A DNA stretch of 64,000 bases from Rhodococcus sp. SMB37 (GTDB taxonomy: Bacteria; Actinomycetota; Actinomycetes; Mycobacteriales; Mycobacteriaceae): contig NZ_SLVY01000015.1 in the NCBI RefSeq assembly GCF_004345605.1, positions 62,001-126,000 of the forward strand. Reading direction: 5' to 3'. Both the position numbers and the translations under genes were made by a program. Positions 1 to 9,621 of the stretch are shown here, piece by piece. The notes below the pieces were generated by a model. The model saw only the letters and a program-made list of their open reading frames with translations. It made no database searches and was not told where the DNA came from. How positions within the stretch are numbered: the first letter of the stretch is position 1; every line of letters begins with the position of its first letter.

Positions 1-1
1 G

Positions 2-550
2 GAGGGCCAGGAAGTCGTGTGCGAGACATGCCACGGACGTCGATTCACACCCGAGGTCCTCGCGCACACAGTCGACGGGCTGTCCATCGCGGACGTGGAC
101 GATCTGACCGTCGAGCAGGCCGTTGCCCGGTTGCCCGACAAGGGCATCGCCCGTGCGATGGAACAGCTCGCGGCGGTCGGCCTGGGCTATCTGCGCCTGG
201 GGCAGTCGTTGAGCACGCTCTCGGGAGGAGAATGCCAACGAGTCAAGATCGCCAAGGAACTGCGGGAGGTGGAACAGACCACCACCTATGTCCTCGACGA
301 ACCGACCACCGGGCTGCACATGGGCGACATCGACGCCTTGCTGCACGTTCTCGACAGGCTCGTCGAGTTGGGGAACGATGTGGTGGTCATCGAGCACAAC
401 CTCGATGTCATCCGCCGCGCTGACTGGCTGATCGACCTCGGCCCCGGGCCCGGCCGACACGGTGGGACGGTCCTGTTCGAGGGACACGTGGCCGACTACA
501 CCGGATACGACACACCCACGTGTCGTGCACTGGCGGACGCCCCTGAGTGA
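2..550 (+). CDS. UvrA-like excinuclease ABC ATPase, C-terminal part (5' end outside window)
   Basis: The reading frame is open from the first bases, so only the C-terminal ~182 residues are present. It contains a zinc-finger-like CETCHGRRF segment, the ABC signature [15 protein letters not shown] and a Walker B stretch [15 protein letters not shown] followed by [20 protein letters not shown]. That order is typical of the second ATPase half of UvrA proteins. UvrA binds damaged DNA in nucleotide excision repair. Shorter UvrA2/DrrC-type paralogues are linked to drug self-resistance in actinomycetes, and the visible part cannot tell the two apart. It stops 109 bp before hisA and is probably a separate transcription unit. 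Confidence 0.85.
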   Translation, partial: EGQEVVCETCHGRRFTPEVLAHTVDGLSIADVDDLTVEQAVARLPDKGIARAMEQLAAVGLGYLRLGQSLSTLSGGECQRVKIAKELREVEQTTTYVLDEPTTGLHMGDIDALLHVLDRLVELGNDVVVIEHNLDVIRRADWLIDLGPGPGRHGGTVLFEGHVADYTGYDTPTCRALADAPE

Positions 551-659
551 GCACCGGCGTGCCCGCGTCGATGACGCCGGGCCCGGTGGCGGTCCCCCGT
601 GGCTCGATCCCGCCGAGTCGCTTTCGAGGTTCGATACGACAGGCACTACTGTAGGCGCA

Positions 660-1394
660 GTGAGCCTGGTCCTTTTGCCTGCAGTCGACGTTGCCAACGG
701 TGAAGCAGTTCGCCTCGTCCAGGGAGAGGCGGGCAGCGAAACCGGCTACGGTTCTCCGCGCGACGCCGCCTTCGAATGGCAGAACGCCGGTGCCGAATGG
801 GTGCACATGGTCGATCTCGACGCGGCGTTCGGTCGCGGCGACAACCGTGAACTCATCGCGCAGGTCGTCGGCGAACTCGACGTGAAGGTCGAACTCTCCG
901 GTGGCATCCGCGACGACGCCACCCTCGCAGCGGCCCTCGCGACCGGCTGCGCGCGGGTGAACCTCGGCACCGCCGCCATCGAGAATCCCGAGTGGTGTGC
1001 ACGGGTCATCGGCGAGCACGGCGACCGCATCGCCGTCGGCCTCGACGTCAAGCTCATGGACGGCGAATGGCGTCTCCGTGGGCGCGGATGGGTGTCCGAC
1101 GGCGGCGACCTGTGGGAGACACTCGAGAGGCTCAACAGCGAGGGCTGTTCCCGATACGTCGTCACGGACGTGACCAAGGACGGCACCCTCAGCGGCCCCA
1201 ACCTCGATCTGCTCGGCTCGGTGTGCAACGCCACCGACGCTCCCGTCGTTGCCTCCGGCGGCGTCTCGACCGTCGACGATCTGCGTGCGATCGCCACCCT
1301 CGTCGACGAAGGTATCGAGGGCGCGATCATCGGCAAAGCGCTCTACGCGGGCCGCTTCACCTTGCCCGAAGCGCTCGACGCGGTCTCGCGCTGA
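660..1394 (+). CDS. hisA: Phosphoribosyl isomerase HisA/PriA
   Basis: A 244-residue (beta/alpha)8 barrel that isomerises ProFAR to PRFAR in histidine synthesis. It opens with [19 protein letters not shown], which carries the catalytic Asp near residue 9. It also has the phosphate-binding ELSGGIRDD and VVASGGVS loops and the second catalytic Asp in [10 protein letters not shown]. The GTG at 660 is chosen because it puts the conserved strand right at the N-terminus. In actinobacteria this enzyme is usually the bifunctional PriA, which also does the TrpF reaction. No trpF is seen in the trp run here, which agrees. It is followed 5 bp later by impA. Confidence 0.95.
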   Translation: MSLVLLPAVDVANGEAVRLVQGEAGSETGYGSPRDAAFEWQNAGAEWVHMVDLDAAFGRGDNRELIAQVVGELDVKVELSGGIRDDATLAAALATGCARVNLGTAAIENPEWCARVIGEHGDRIAVGLDVKLMDGEWRLRGRGWVSDGGDLWETLERLNSEGCSRYVVTDVTKDGTLSGPNLDLLGSVCNATDAPVVASGGVSTVDDLRAIATLVDEGIEGAIIGKALYAGRFTLPEALDAVSR

Positions 1395-1399
1395 CGTCG

Positions 1400-2227
1400 A
1401 TGGCCGCGAACACGGACCGCGAACACCTCCTTGCTGTGGCGAGCGAGGTGCTCGACGGTGTGTCCGAACGTTTCGTCACCGGCCATGGAGCGCCGCGGTC
1501 GGTGGACAAGGGGCGCAACGACTTCGCCACCGAACTCGATCTCGAACTCGAACGCCGCATCAGCGGCGAGCTCGCCGAGCGCACGGGTATCGCTGTGCAC
1601 GGCGAGGAGTTCGGAGGACCGTCTGCGAGCAGCGGGACAGTGTGGCTGCTCGACCCCATCGACGGCACCGTCAACTACTCGGCCGGACTGCCCACTGCGG
1701 GGATCCTGCTGTCGCTCGTCGAGGACGGCGAGCCGGTAGTGGGCTTGACGTGGATGCCACTGATCGGCCACAGGTTCTCCGCGGTGGTCGACGGTCCGCT
1801 GCTGTTCAACGGTGAGCCCCGCAAGCAGCTCGAGCCTCAGCGGCTCGAAGACCACATGATCGCCGTCGGCAGTTTCGACGTCGACAGTCGCGGTCACGTT
1901 CCCGGACGCACCCGGCTGTCCGTCATCACCGAACTGAGCCGGCGGGTCGCGCGGCTGCGCATGCACGGCTCGACGGGTATCGATCTGGCCTACACGGCGT
2001 CGGGTGCGCTCGGCGGCGCGGTCGTGTTCGGTCACCACCCGTGGGACAATGCAGCCGGGGTGGCCCTCGTCCGTGCGGCAGGCGGGATCGCCACCGACTT
2101 CGAGGGCGAGCCCTGGCGGATCGGATGCGGATCCGTGCTGGCCGCAGCGCCCGGTATCCACGACGAAATATCGGACATTCTGAGATCCGTGAGGACGGAG
2201 TCTCGTTCAGAAGGAGAATCCCAATGA
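1400..2227 (+). CDS. impA: Inositol monophosphatase family protein (ImpA-like)
   Basis: A 275-residue member of the Mg-dependent, lithium-sensitive phosphatase fold. It has the metal-binding signature [12 protein letters not shown] near residue 91, a preceding HGEEFGG segment carrying the acidic metal ligand, and the C-terminal [18 protein letters not shown] motif. The family removes phosphate from inositol phosphates or similar substrates. Between hisA and hisF it could also serve as the histidinol-phosphate phosphatase, a role reported for some actinobacterial members. That second role is inference from position. Its stop overlaps the hisF start by 4 bp. Confidence 0.88.
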   Translation: MAANTDREHLLAVASEVLDGVSERFVTGHGAPRSVDKGRNDFATELDLELERRISGELAERTGIAVHGEEFGGPSASSGTVWLLDPIDGTVNYSAGLPTAGILLSLVEDGEPVVGLTWMPLIGHRFSAVVDGPLLFNGEPRKQLEPQRLEDHMIAVGSFDVDSRGHVPGRTRLSVITELSRRVARLRMHGSTGIDLAYTASGALGGAVVFGHHPWDNAAGVALVRAAGGIATDFEGEPWRIGCGSVLAAAPGIHDEISDILRSVRTESRSEGESQ

Positions 2228-2997
2228 CGCTCGCCGTGCGAGTGATCCCCTGCCTCGATGTCGACGCCGGACGGGTCGTCAAGGGAGTCAACTTCGAGAA
2301 CCTCCGCGATGCCGGCGACCCCGTCGAACTCGCCGCCCTCTACGACGCCCAGGGCGCCGACGAACTGACCTTCCTCGATGTCACCGCCTCGAGCGGTGAT
2401 CGTGGCACGATGCTCGACGTCGTCACCCGCACCGCCGAGCAGGTCTTCATTCCGCTCACGGTCGGCGGCGGTGTCCGCACGGTCGACGACGTCGACCGGC
2501 TGCTGCGGGCGGGTGCCGACAAGGTCTCGGTGAACACCGCGGCGATCGCGCGCCCGGAAGTGCTGCGCGAGATGTCCGAGCGATTCGGCTCCCAGTGCAT
2601 CGTGCTGTCCGTCGACGCCCGCACCGTTCCGGACGGTCAGGAACCCACCCCGTCGGGCTGGGAGGTCACCACCCATGGTGGTCGCCGCGGGACGGGTATC
2701 GATGCGGTGGAGTGGGCTCGGCGCGGTGAGGAACTGGGAGTGGGGGAGATCCTGCTCAACTCGATGGACGCCGATGGGACCAAGGCAGGGTTCGATCTGA
2801 AGATCATCGAATCCGTGCGCGCCGCGGTCCACGTCCCCGTCATCGCCTCCGGCGGCGCAGGCGCAGTGGAGCACTTCGCACCGGCCGTGCAAGCGGGTGC
2901 GGACGCGGTGCTCGCGGCGAGCGTGTTCCACTTCCGTGAACTCACGATCGGGCAGGTGAAGGACGCGATGCGTGCGGAAGGAATTGTGGTCCGATGA
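2224..2997 (+). CDS. hisF: Imidazole glycerol phosphate synthase cyclase subunit HisF
   Basis: A 257-residue barrel starting [21 protein letters not shown], with the first catalytic Asp in CLDVDAG and the second in [13 protein letters not shown]. The phosphate-binding loops [11 protein letters not shown] and [13 protein letters not shown] are present. It cyclises PRFAR, using ammonia channelled from HisH, to give imidazole glycerol phosphate and AICAR. The ATG at 2224 follows the strong Shine-Dalgarno GAAGGAGA and forms an ATGA overlap with impA. A second ATGA joins it to hisI, so translation is probably coupled. Confidence 0.97.
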   Translation: MTLAVRVIPCLDVDAGRVVKGVNFENLRDAGDPVELAALYDAQGADELTFLDVTASSGDRGTMLDVVTRTAEQVFIPLTVGGGVRTVDDVDRLLRAGADKVSVNTAAIARPEVLREMSERFGSQCIVLSVDARTVPDGQEPTPSGWEVTTHGGRRGTGIDAVEWARRGEELGVGEILLNSMDADGTKAGFDLKIIESVRAAVHVPVIASGGAGAVEHFAPAVQAGADAVLAASVFHFRELTIGQVKDAMRAEGIVVR

Positions 2998-3335
2998 GTA
3001 GCTCCCTGAACCCGGAGATCGCGGCCAGGCTCAAGCGTAACGAGGACGGTCTGTTCGCCGCCGTCGTGCAGGAGAAGTCCACCGGGGCGGTCCTGATGAT
3101 GGCGTGGATGGACGACGAGGCGCTCGCGCGGACGCTCGCCACCCGCAAGGCCACATACTTCTCGCGGTCCCGCAACCAGTACTGGGTCAAAGGCGAGACG
3201 TCGGGGCATACCCAGTACGTGCACGAGGTGCGGCTGGATTGTGACGGCGACACCGTGTTGCTCGTCGTCGATCAGGTCGGTGCGGCATGTCACACGGGTA
3301 CGCACACGTGTTTCGACACCGACGTGCTCCTTTAG
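2994..3335 (+). CDS. hisI: Phosphoribosyl-AMP cyclohydrolase HisI
   Basis: A 113-residue single-domain cyclohydrolase that opens the purine ring of PR-AMP in histidine synthesis. Visible family motifs are [35 protein letters not shown], the metal-binding [11 protein letters not shown] and the C-terminal [12 protein letters not shown] carrying the zinc cysteines. It lacks a fused HisE pyrophosphohydrolase domain, as is usual in actinobacteria. It is the last gene of the his run and overlaps hisF by ATGA. Confidence 0.96.
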   Translation: MSSSLNPEIAARLKRNEDGLFAAVVQEKSTGAVLMMAWMDDEALARTLATRKATYFSRSRNQYWVKGETSGHTQYVHEVRLDCDGDTVLLVVDQVGAACHTGTHTCFDTDVLL

Positions 3336-3926
3336 ACCCTCCTGTTTCAGAAGGTGGTTTCGTGCCCGCTGGGGGGCGGGAGCGAGACCATGTCATCCCA
3401 CCATCGTGACGTGTCATGGAATCGCGAACTTGATCTGTGCGATGTGACACAGAATCGTCTCGAACTGCGTCTCTGAGGGTCCACACGACGTCCGTTTTCT
3501 CGTGAGGCGGACCCGAGGCGGGATGTGCTGGCGCCACCCCCGGCGGGCGAGACCGATCGAGTTGTCGGCAGAGGTCGACGGCCGCCGAATTATGTTGCGG
3601 CGCAAGTGATGACTCCAGATCGTTCGGCTGGAGGCGCGCCCGGAGCGGGTGCGCCCGGTCGGTTCGCGGTGTGGCGCTCGCGTGGCGTCGTCGAATGTTC
3701 CTGCCGCGCCGGATCGACCGAGATGAGACGTGGTTCACGTCTACGCCGTCCACGTGGCGTCGGGCACGATCGCTTGAAGGTGCCCGACCTGCGGCGTTAC
3801 CTGGTTGTGACCTCAAGGCCGCCGAATTGTGATCCGTCAGGGATGGACGACTTCCTTCGGTGCACGTGCGCGGCCGCCATCCCCCGGAGGCCGAACCGAA
3901 TTCGGTCGAATTTTGGAGCACGACCA
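3336..3926. other. Intergenic region with no convincing gene; leader of the secreted hydrolase
   Basis: About 590 bp without a supported coding region. A frame stays open through much of it but has no family features and no ribosome site, and the real gene start is at 3927. It contains a TGTG-N8-CACA site. The remainder is presumably promoter and 5' untranslated sequence of the hydrolase gene. I looked for c-di-AMP riboswitch hallmarks, which are known upstream of actinobacterial wall hydrolases, and did not find them. Confidence 0.5.
3436..3451. promoter_or_regulatory. Possible Crp/GlxR-type site
   Basis: The sequence TGTGCGATGTGACACA has the TGTG-N8-CACA symmetry of the Crp/GlxR consensus TGTGA-N6-TCACA, with one deviation in each half. 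It lies about 480 bp before the hydrolase start. Function is unproven. Confidence 0.3.
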
Positions 3927-4778
3927 ATGTCTCTTTCACATTCGCGCCATTTTCGTGTCGCGATCGCAGCTGCGGCCCTGATCGGCACGGCAAGCACCGC
4001 CGTCCTAGGACTCGGTACGTCCGACGCCAATGCCGATTCGGTGACCTCGGCGCCCACTCGGTACGAGGAGCCCGGCAATTTGCTCGAGGTGCTGGAGGTC
4101 CCTGCCTTTGCCGGGGGCGAGTGGGCCGGCCCCGGAGCCTCCCTGTCGTCGGCCTCCCCGTCGTCCGTTCCTGCCGAGTCCTCGGACGACTCCGACGATG
4201 CACCGGAGGCTACCTCGGCCGATTCCGCGGATCAGGCGCCTGCGCCACCTGCTGTCACCTCGGACGATCTCAGGCGGATCGTGCCGGGAATCCCGGCCGA
4301 GAGGATCGACCAGTACATTGCTCCGCTGAACGACGCGATGGTGCACAACGGCATAGACACGCCGATCCGTCAGGCGGCGTTCATCGCGCAGCTCGCCGTC
4401 GAGTCCGACTCCTTCCGGACCTTCGAGGAGTATGCGTCCGGTCGCGCCTACGAGGGCAGGGCCGATCTCGGCAACACCCAGCCCGGAGACGGAGAACGCT
4501 ACAAGGGGCGCGGCGCGATCCAGGTCACCGGTCGTCACAATTACGAGGAGTTGAGCCAGCACACGGGGGTGGACTTCGTTGCGAACCCGGAGTTGCTCGC
4601 CGCGCCGGAGAACGCCTTCGCCAGTGCTGCCTGGTATTGGACGGCGCGTGACCTCAACAAGGTTGCAGACACGGCGGGAATCGTGCGGGTGTCGGAACTC
4701 GTCAACGGCGGTCACCACGCCCTCACTCGTCGAATCGCCGACTTCGAGCGGGGCCTCGACGTGCTGCTCGCGCCGTAG
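3927..4778 (+). CDS. Secreted GH19-like (chitinase/lysozyme-type) hydrolase
   Basis: A 283-residue protein with a basic N-terminus, a hydrophobic core (VAIAAAALIGTASTAVLGLG) and a likely signal-peptidase site after DANA near residue 37. A Ser/Asp/Ala/Pro-rich linker runs to about residue 115. The C-terminal domain has AFIAQLAVESDSFRTFEEY and YKGRGAIQVTGRHNYEELS, the pattern of GH19 chitinases and phage-type endolysins. The Glu in AVESDSF is the probable catalytic acid. It likely cleaves peptidoglycan or chitin outside the cell. The ATG at 3927 is preceded by TTGGAGC. Substrate cannot be told from sequence. Confidence 0.82.
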   Translation: MSLSHSRHFRVAIAAAALIGTASTAVLGLGTSDANADSVTSAPTRYEEPGNLLEVLEVPAFAGGEWAGPGASLSSASPSSVPAESSDDSDDAPEATSADSADQAPAPPAVTSDDLRRIVPGIPAERIDQYIAPLNDAMVHNGIDTPIRQAAFIAQLAVESDSFRTFEEYASGRAYEGRADLGNTQPGDGERYKGRGAIQVTGRHNYEELSQHTGVDFVANPELLAAPENAFASAAWYWTARDLNKVADTAGIVRVSELVNGGHHALTRRIADFERGLDVLLAP

Positions 4779-4873
4779 GCGCGAGCAGAGGGGTGCGGAT
4801 CGACGCGAATCCCGACACGGCGATCGCCAATGCGACGTCACCGCTTCGCCTGCACTGTGATTACAGTGCGTCC

Positions 4874-5053
4874 ATGCCTCTTATCCAGATCAGTCAGACG
4901 CCCGGACTCACGAGTGAGCAGAAGGCCGAGGTGATTGCCGCGGTGACCCGCGCGTATGCCGAGGCCGCCGGCAAGAGCGAGTCGTCGGTGTGGGTGACTC
5001 TTACCGAGGTGCCGCGTGAGAATTGGGGTGTCGGCGGGACTCCACTGGGGTGA
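4874..5053 (+). CDS. 4-oxalocrotonate tautomerase family small protein
   Basis: A 59-residue protein beginning MPLIQISQTPGLTSEQKAE. After removal of Met the N-terminal Pro would be the catalytic base of the tautomerase superfamily. The spacing to SSVWVTLTEVPRENWGVGG fits the single-domain 4-OT/DmpI type. Members tautomerise small enol/keto acids in aromatic ring catabolism, and their physiological substrate is often unknown. It ends convergently with the GNAT gene. Confidence 0.85.
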   Translation: MPLIQISQTPGLTSEQKAEVIAAVTRAYAEAAGKSESSVWVTLTEVPRENWGVGGTPLG

Positions 5054-5092
5054 ACGGGGCCGGGACGCCGCTGGGTTCAGTGCGGACAGTGG

Positions 5093-5731
5093 TCAGAATG
5101 ATCGGACCATGGTGAGTTGGTGCACCCGGGCACCTTCGTAGCGAAGTCCGGGAACCGGTGGAGTGCTGCCGTGCGGTGCGAACCCCATTCGCTCGAAGAA
5201 TCTTGCTGCCCTGGCATTTTCGACCAGTGTCTGTAGGTGGCAACCCGGCACCTGTTCCGAGCGTAGGTGTTCGAACCAGGCGTCCATCAGTCCGGCGGCG
5301 GCTCCGGTGCCCCGCGCCTCCGGCGCGACGTTGATGTGCAGGTGCGCAGGCCACCGTGGATCGTGGATCTCGCCTGCCGTCGGTGTCCGGCAGATTGCTG
5401 CTGCGGCCGCGTCGAGCATGCTGCGGCCGAAGAATGTGACGGCCTGCCTGCTGCGAAACGGCCGGTACCGACGGAGGGCGTCGGTGATGAGTGTGTCCTC
5501 GCTCGGAAACGCCTCGGTGTCGATGCATCCGGTGAGGTATCCGACGAGTGCTCCGTCGTGCTCGGCCACGAACAGTGATGCGGGTTCGAGGTCCATGTAC
5601 GGATCGAGGTAGACCGCCGCTTCGGAATCGGTGTGCCCCCACAGTGATTCGGTGGGGGTTCCTTGCCCCGCGCGTGCGAACAGGACACGCAGGCCGGTTC
5701 GGTCGTTCTCGCTGAATGTCCGAATTTGCAT
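5093..5731 (-). CDS. GNAT-family N-acetyltransferase
   Basis: A 212-residue protein with the GNAT acetyl-CoA core. HLHINVAPEARGTGAAAGLM (near residues 130-150) gives beta4 and the pyrophosphate-binding RGTGAA loop, and LVENARAARFFERMGF is the typical motif B helix. The N-terminal RTFSENDRTGLRVLF is also typical. The family transfers acetyl groups to amines, and the substrate here is unknown. It lies 21 bp upstream of, and codirectional with, no clear partner; the MarR gene behind it is on the same strand. Confidence 0.85.
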   Translation of the reverse strand: MQIRTFSENDRTGLRVLFARAGQGTPTESLWGHTDSEAAVYLDPYMDLEPASLFVAEHDGALVGYLTGCIDTEAFPSEDTLITDALRRYRPFRSRQAVTFFGRSMLDAAAAAICRTPTAGEIHDPRWPAHLHINVAPEARGTGAAAGLMDAWFEHLRSEQVPGCHLQTLVENARAARFFERMGFAPHGSTPPVPGLRYEGARVHQLTMVRSF

Positions 5732-5752
5732 TCGGTCAAGCTACCGCAGGTC

Positions 5753-6238
5753 TCACGCTTTGCCGGTGCCTTCGGCGATGCCTTTGTCGAGTTGGGTCAG
5801 CAGGGCGGTTCCGACGGTCTCGAGGGTGCTCACCTGTTCGTTGTCGAGACCGTCGAAGACGAGCCGCCGCACCGTGTCGACGTGTGCGGGTGCGGTTTCG
5901 ACGACTTTGGCGTATCCGTCGTCGGTGAGGACGGCATACGACCCACGGCTGTGCGGGATGGCTTCGCGACAGACCCAGCCGCGTTTGGCGAGTCGGGTGA
6001 TGACGTGTGAGAGCCGGGACAGCGACGCGTTGGCTTCCGCGGCGAGTGTGGACAATTGTAGGCGACGGTCCGGGGCCTCCGACAGGACGGCGAGGACGAA
6101 ATACTCGAAGTGGGTGAGGTCGGCGTCGCGCTGCATCTGGGTGTCGAGGGCCGCCGGTAACCGCGTGATCACGGCCACGAGCGAACGCCAGGCTTTTTGT
6201 TGTCGGTCGTCGAGCCACCGGGGATCGTCGCTGCTCAT
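5753..6238 (-). CDS. MarR-family transcriptional regulator
   Basis: A 161-residue MarR-type winged-helix protein. The recognition segment RLQLSTLAAEANASLSRLSHVITRLAKRGWV is followed by the wing GSYAVLTDDGYAKVVETAP. The ATG at 6238 is preferred because AGAGAGG lies upstream at suitable spacing. An upstream in-frame ATG at 6265 would add nine residues. It is divergent from the dioxygenase gene, and a perfect palindrome lies between them, so it probably represses that gene and releases it on binding a phenolic ligand. The ligand is inference. Confidence 0.88.
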   Translation of the reverse strand: MSSDDPRWLDDRQQKAWRSLVAVITRLPAALDTQMQRDADLTHFEYFVLAVLSEAPDRRLQLSTLAAEANASLSRLSHVITRLAKRGWVCREAIPHSRGSYAVLTDDGYAKVVETAPAHVDTVRRLVFDGLDNEQVSTLETVGTALLTQLDKGIAEGTGKA

Positions 6239-6350
6239 CGTCGAATAGGCCTCTCTTCGAGTCATCGTGATCTGTCCAGCCTGCCAAACCGGACGGTTGT
6301 GTCCCGCGGTGGGAATGGAATCGGTTCGGGGGATGTTCCCTGTACGATAC

Positions 6351-6362
6351 TTGAAGCTTCAA
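6351..6362. promoter_or_regulatory. Palindromic operator, likely MarR site
   Basis: TTGAAGCTTCAA is a perfect 12-bp palindrome between the divergent MarR and dioxygenase genes. It sits just downstream of a TACGAT -10-like hexamer (6343-6348) and just upstream of the TAGGAG ribosome site of the dioxygenase. That is a good place for a repressor. Confidence 0.6.
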
Positions 6363-6376
6363 TAGTAGGAGTTCTT

Positions 6377-7153
6377 GTGAACGCGATGCCCGCCCTCTTC
6401 GTCAGCCACGGCGCCCCGCCCCTCGTCGACAGCGAGTTGTGGGTATCCCAGTTGGAGGCGTGGTCGTCGAACCTTCCGCGCCCTACCGCGATCCTGATCG
6501 TGTCCGCGCACTGGGAATCGGCGCCGCTCACCATCGGTGCGACCACCACCGGAACCCCTCTCGTGTACGACTTCGGTGGGTTCCCGCGCCGCTTCTACGA
6601 AGTCACCTACGAGTCACCGGGCGCACCCGAACTGGCTCGCAAGGTCGCCGCGCTCATGCCCGACGACGAGCCGGTGGTGCAGCAACCCCACCGTGGTCTC
6701 GACCACGGTGCCTACGTCCCCCTCACCGTGATGTATCCCGGCGCAGATATTCCCGTGCTGCAGATCTCGCTGCCCAGCCTCGACCCGCAGCGTCTGTTGG
6801 CACTGGGGGAGCGGCTACGCCCGCTGCGCGACGAGGGTGTGCTGATCATCGGGTCGGGGTTCACCACCCACGGTCTGCCGTTCCTGAGGGACATGCGCCC
6901 AGAGGCACCCGCGCCGGGCTGGTCGGCAGAGTTCGACCACTGGACCGCCGAAGAACTGGCCGCCGGAGACATCGATTCGTTGCTCGACTTCCAGCGTCGT
7001 GCACCCGGGATGCCGTATGCACACCCCTCCACCGAACACTTCGCGCCGCTGTTCGTCACGCTCGGCGCGTCCGGCGACCCAGGGCAACGACCCGACCAGG
7101 TCATCGATGGTTTCTGGCTGGGTTTGGCGAAGCGCTCGTTCCAGGTCGCGTAG
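6377..7153 (+). CDS. DODA-type (class III extradiol, LigB-like) dioxygenase
   Basis: A 258-residue protein of the LigB/DODA fold. Metal ligands are visible as His in LFVSHGAPPLV (near residue 11) and SAHWES (residue ~47). Conserved HRGLDHGAYVPLTVMYP, SGFTTHGLPF and the His in PSTEHFAPLFVTLGA also match. Bacterial members oxidise catecholic substrates by extradiol cleavage, or in some cases act on other aromatics. The GTG at 6377 is chosen because TAGGAG is 5 bp upstream. Control by the divergent MarR through the palindrome is likely. Confidence 0.85.
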   Translation: MNAMPALFVSHGAPPLVDSELWVSQLEAWSSNLPRPTAILIVSAHWESAPLTIGATTTGTPLVYDFGGFPRRFYEVTYESPGAPELARKVAALMPDDEPVVQQPHRGLDHGAYVPLTVMYPGADIPVLQISLPSLDPQRLLALGERLRPLRDEGVLIIGSGFTTHGLPFLRDMRPEAPAPGWSAEFDHWTAEELAAGDIDSLLDFQRRAPGMPYAHPSTEHFAPLFVTLGASGDPGQRPDQVIDGFWLGLAKRSFQVA

Positions 7154-7219
7154 AGCGGCCGACGCGCCGCAACGACCCGCGGCGCAGCCCGTTGTCATGG
7201 TGCCTGGGATGATGGGCGC

Positions 7220-8803
7220 ATGTCCGGCGAGCCCACCACCATTCCCGCAGCCACCACGACCACGTCGGCCGGGGGGTGGTCCGATACGACGACCTCCCGT
7301 GCGCAGTTCAGGCTCCTCGCGGCCGAGCACCGCGTGGTCCCGGTGACCCGCAAGGTGCTCGCCGACGCGGAGACCCCGCTGTCGGCCTACCGGAAGCTCG
7401 CGGCCGACCGGCCTGGCACATTCCTGCTCGAATCCGCCGAGAACGGCCGGTCGTGGTCGCGTTGGTCGTTCATCGGTGTGGGGAGCCCCGCAGCGCTGAC
7501 CGTCGTCGATGGTGAGGCTGCATGGTTCGGTCACGTACCCAGCGGTGCGCCGTCGGGAGGTGATCCGATCGAGGTTCTCCACGAGACCCTCTCGTTGTTG
7601 CACACCGATCGCATCCACGGTCTGCCGCCGCTCACCGGCGGCATGGTCGGGTATCTCGGATACGACATCGTCCGGCATCTCGAGAAGCTGCCTTCGCTGG
7701 CTGCCGACGATCTGCAGATCCCCGAAATGGTCATGCTGCTCGCGACCGATCTCGCCGCGGTCGACCACCACGAGGGCACGATCTGGCTGATTGCGAACGC
7801 GGTCAACTGGGACGGCTCGGACGAGCGCGTAGACGAGGCGTACGACGACGCCGTCGCGCGACTCGACCGCATGACCGCAGACCTGGCCGCTCCCGCGCCG
7901 TCGACCGTCACCACCTTCTCGAAGCCGGAGCCCGACTATCGGCGTCAGCGCACCACCGAGTCGTTCTGCACCGACGTGCGCAAACTCATCGGCGACATCG
8001 AAGCGGGCGAGGCATTCCAGGTGGTGCTCTCGCAGCGATTCGAAATGGATTGTGAAGCAGAACCGTTCGACGTGTACCGGATGCTGCGTGCATCGAACCC
8101 GAGCCCGTACATGTTCCTGGTGCACGTCCCCGATGCCGACGGCGGGACGGCGTTCTCGATTGTCGGGTCCAGTCCCGAAGCGCTCGTGACGGTCGCCGAC
8201 GGTGTTGCCACCACTCACCCCATCGCAGGCACCCGCTGGCGTGGTAGGGACGAAGAGGAAGATGTGCTCCTCGAGAAGGACCTCATTGCCGACGAGAAGG
8301 AGAACGCCGAGCACCTCATGCTCGTCGATCTCGGTCGCAACGATCTGGGACGTGTGTGTGAGCCCGGCACCGTCAAGGTGCACGATTACCGGCACATCGA
8401 GCGCTACAGCCACGTCATGCATCTCGTGTCGACCGTTACCGGGCACCTTGCCGACGGCAAGCACGCCCTCGATGCCGTGACCGCGTGCTTCCCGGCGGGC
8501 ACCCTGTCGGGCGCACCCAAGGTACGCGCGATGGAATTGATCGAGGAGCTCGAACCGACCCGCCGCGGGATCTACGGCGGGATCGTCGGTTACCTCGACT
8601 TCGCAGGTGACGCAGACACCGCGATCGCGATCCGCTCGGCCCTCGTCAAGGACGGGGTGGCCTACGTGCAGGCGGGTGCAGGCGTGGTGGCCGATTCGGC
8701 TCCGGAGGCCGAGGACACGGAGGCACGGAACAAGGCGATGTCCGCGCTCGCCGCGGTCGCGGCGGCAGCCACCCTGGCCCCGTTCGGAGGGGACGACGAG
8801 TGA
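7220..8803 (+). CDS. trpE: Anthranilate synthase component I
   Basis: A 527-residue TrpE that makes anthranilate from chorismate with ammonia from TrpG. The N-terminal LLESAE segment (residue ~70) matches the tryptophan feedback site. The chorismate-binding domain shows [34 protein letters not shown] and [23 protein letters not shown]. The length is normal. No trpG, trpD or trpF lies nearby, as in other Mycobacteriales. I saw no Trp-rich leader peptide upstream. Its last codons overlap the following membrane-protein gene by GTGA. Confidence 0.97.
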   Translation: MSGEPTTIPAATTTTSAGGWSDTTTSRAQFRLLAAEHRVVPVTRKVLADAETPLSAYRKLAADRPGTFLLESAENGRSWSRWSFIGVGSPAALTVVDGEAAWFGHVPSGAPSGGDPIEVLHETLSLLHTDRIHGLPPLTGGMVGYLGYDIVRHLEKLPSLAADDLQIPEMVMLLATDLAAVDHHEGTIWLIANAVNWDGSDERVDEAYDDAVARLDRMTADLAAPAPSTVTTFSKPEPDYRRQRTTESFCTDVRKLIGDIEAGEAFQVVLSQRFEMDCEAEPFDVYRMLRASNPSPYMFLVHVPDADGGTAFSIVGSSPEALVTVADGVATTHPIAGTRWRGRDEEEDVLLEKDLIADEKENAEHLMLVDLGRNDLGRVCEPGTVKVHDYRHIERYSHVMHLVSTVTGHLADGKHALDAVTACFPAGTLSGAPKVRAMELIEELEPTRRGIYGGIVGYLDFAGDADTAIAIRSALVKDGVAYVQAGAGVVADSAPEAEDTEARNKAMSALAAVAAAATLAPFGGDDE

Positions 8804-9531
8804 CGGACCCGGAACCTGTGCAGCCGGAGAACGCTCAGCCGGAACCCGACGCCGAACGCTCGACCCGGCCGGTCCGGCGGCGCTCGACCGCGCTTGCCGC
8901 GGTGCTCCTCGTCGTCGCGGCCGCAGCCCTGTGGGCATCGAGCCGCATGACCTGGGTGCAGGTGGACTCGGCCGACGGGCTCGGCACCGACCGGATCACC
9001 GACCTGGACGGCGGCACCTGGGCTGCCGCGACCACGCCACTTGCCCTGGCACTGCTCGCCGCGGTGGCCGCGGCGTTTGCGGTGCGTGGTCGCGCGGTGC
9101 GTGTCGTGGCCGGCGCGGTAGCGCTCGTGGGGGTGGCGGCGGCGATTCCGGTGGTGCAGTTGTTCACCTCCGGGGTGGATCCGGTTACCGCCGGGCAGGT
9201 TGCCGGGTTGCCGGACCGTGCCGCCGTGGTGGCCACCGAGGTCTTCCCGGTGCCCGCGGTCATCGCCGGTGTCGGTGCGTGTGTGGCACTAGCCGCGGCC
9301 GTCGCGCTATGGCGCACACCGAGTGCGCAGGCAGGCCTGTCCTCGAAGTACGACGCTCCCGCTGCGCGCCGCGAGGCCGCTGCGCGCAGCGCCGAAACGG
9401 ACGAGCCGATGACCGAGCGGACCCTGTGGGACAGCATCGATGCCGGGCACGATCCGACCATCGCCACCGCCGACGACGATGCGGATAACGACCCCGATAC
9501 GAATTCGGGCGAATCGGGGACCCGCCGCTGA
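8800..9531 (+). CDS. Trp biosynthesis-associated membrane protein (TIGR02234-like)
   Basis: A 243-residue membrane protein with about four hydrophobic helices: [49 protein letters not shown] and [20 protein letters not shown] short acidic N-tail precedes them and a charged C-terminal tail follows. A protein of this design sits between trpE and trpC throughout actinobacteria and is named only for that position. Its function is unknown. Translational coupling to trpE through the GTGA overlap suggests a link to the pathway. Confidence 0.85.
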   Translation: MTDPEPVQPENAQPEPDAERSTRPVRRRSTALAAVLLVVAAAALWASSRMTWVQVDSADGLGTDRITDLDGGTWAAATTPLALALLAAVAAAFAVRGRAVRVVAGAVALVGVAAAIPVVQLFTSGVDPVTAGQVAGLPDRAAVVATEVFPVPAVIAGVGACVALAAAVALWRTPSAQAGLSSKYDAPAARREAAARSAETDEPMTERTLWDSIDAGHDPTIATADDDADNDPDTNSGESGTRR

Positions 9532-9621
9532 GCGGCGTCGCGAGGCGGACTAGGCTGGGCAGTACTTCCGATGAAGTTGATCACATCGGGATTGACATGG
9601 GGCGAAAGGACTCGAGCCACG

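Noticed and set aside
3600-3926. c-di-AMP (ydaO) riboswitch
   Set aside because: The conserved motifs of that class could not be found, although the gene context would suit it.
7154-7219. Tryptophan attenuator before trpE
   Set aside because: No Trp-rich leader peptide or terminator/antiterminator pair fits in this short gap.
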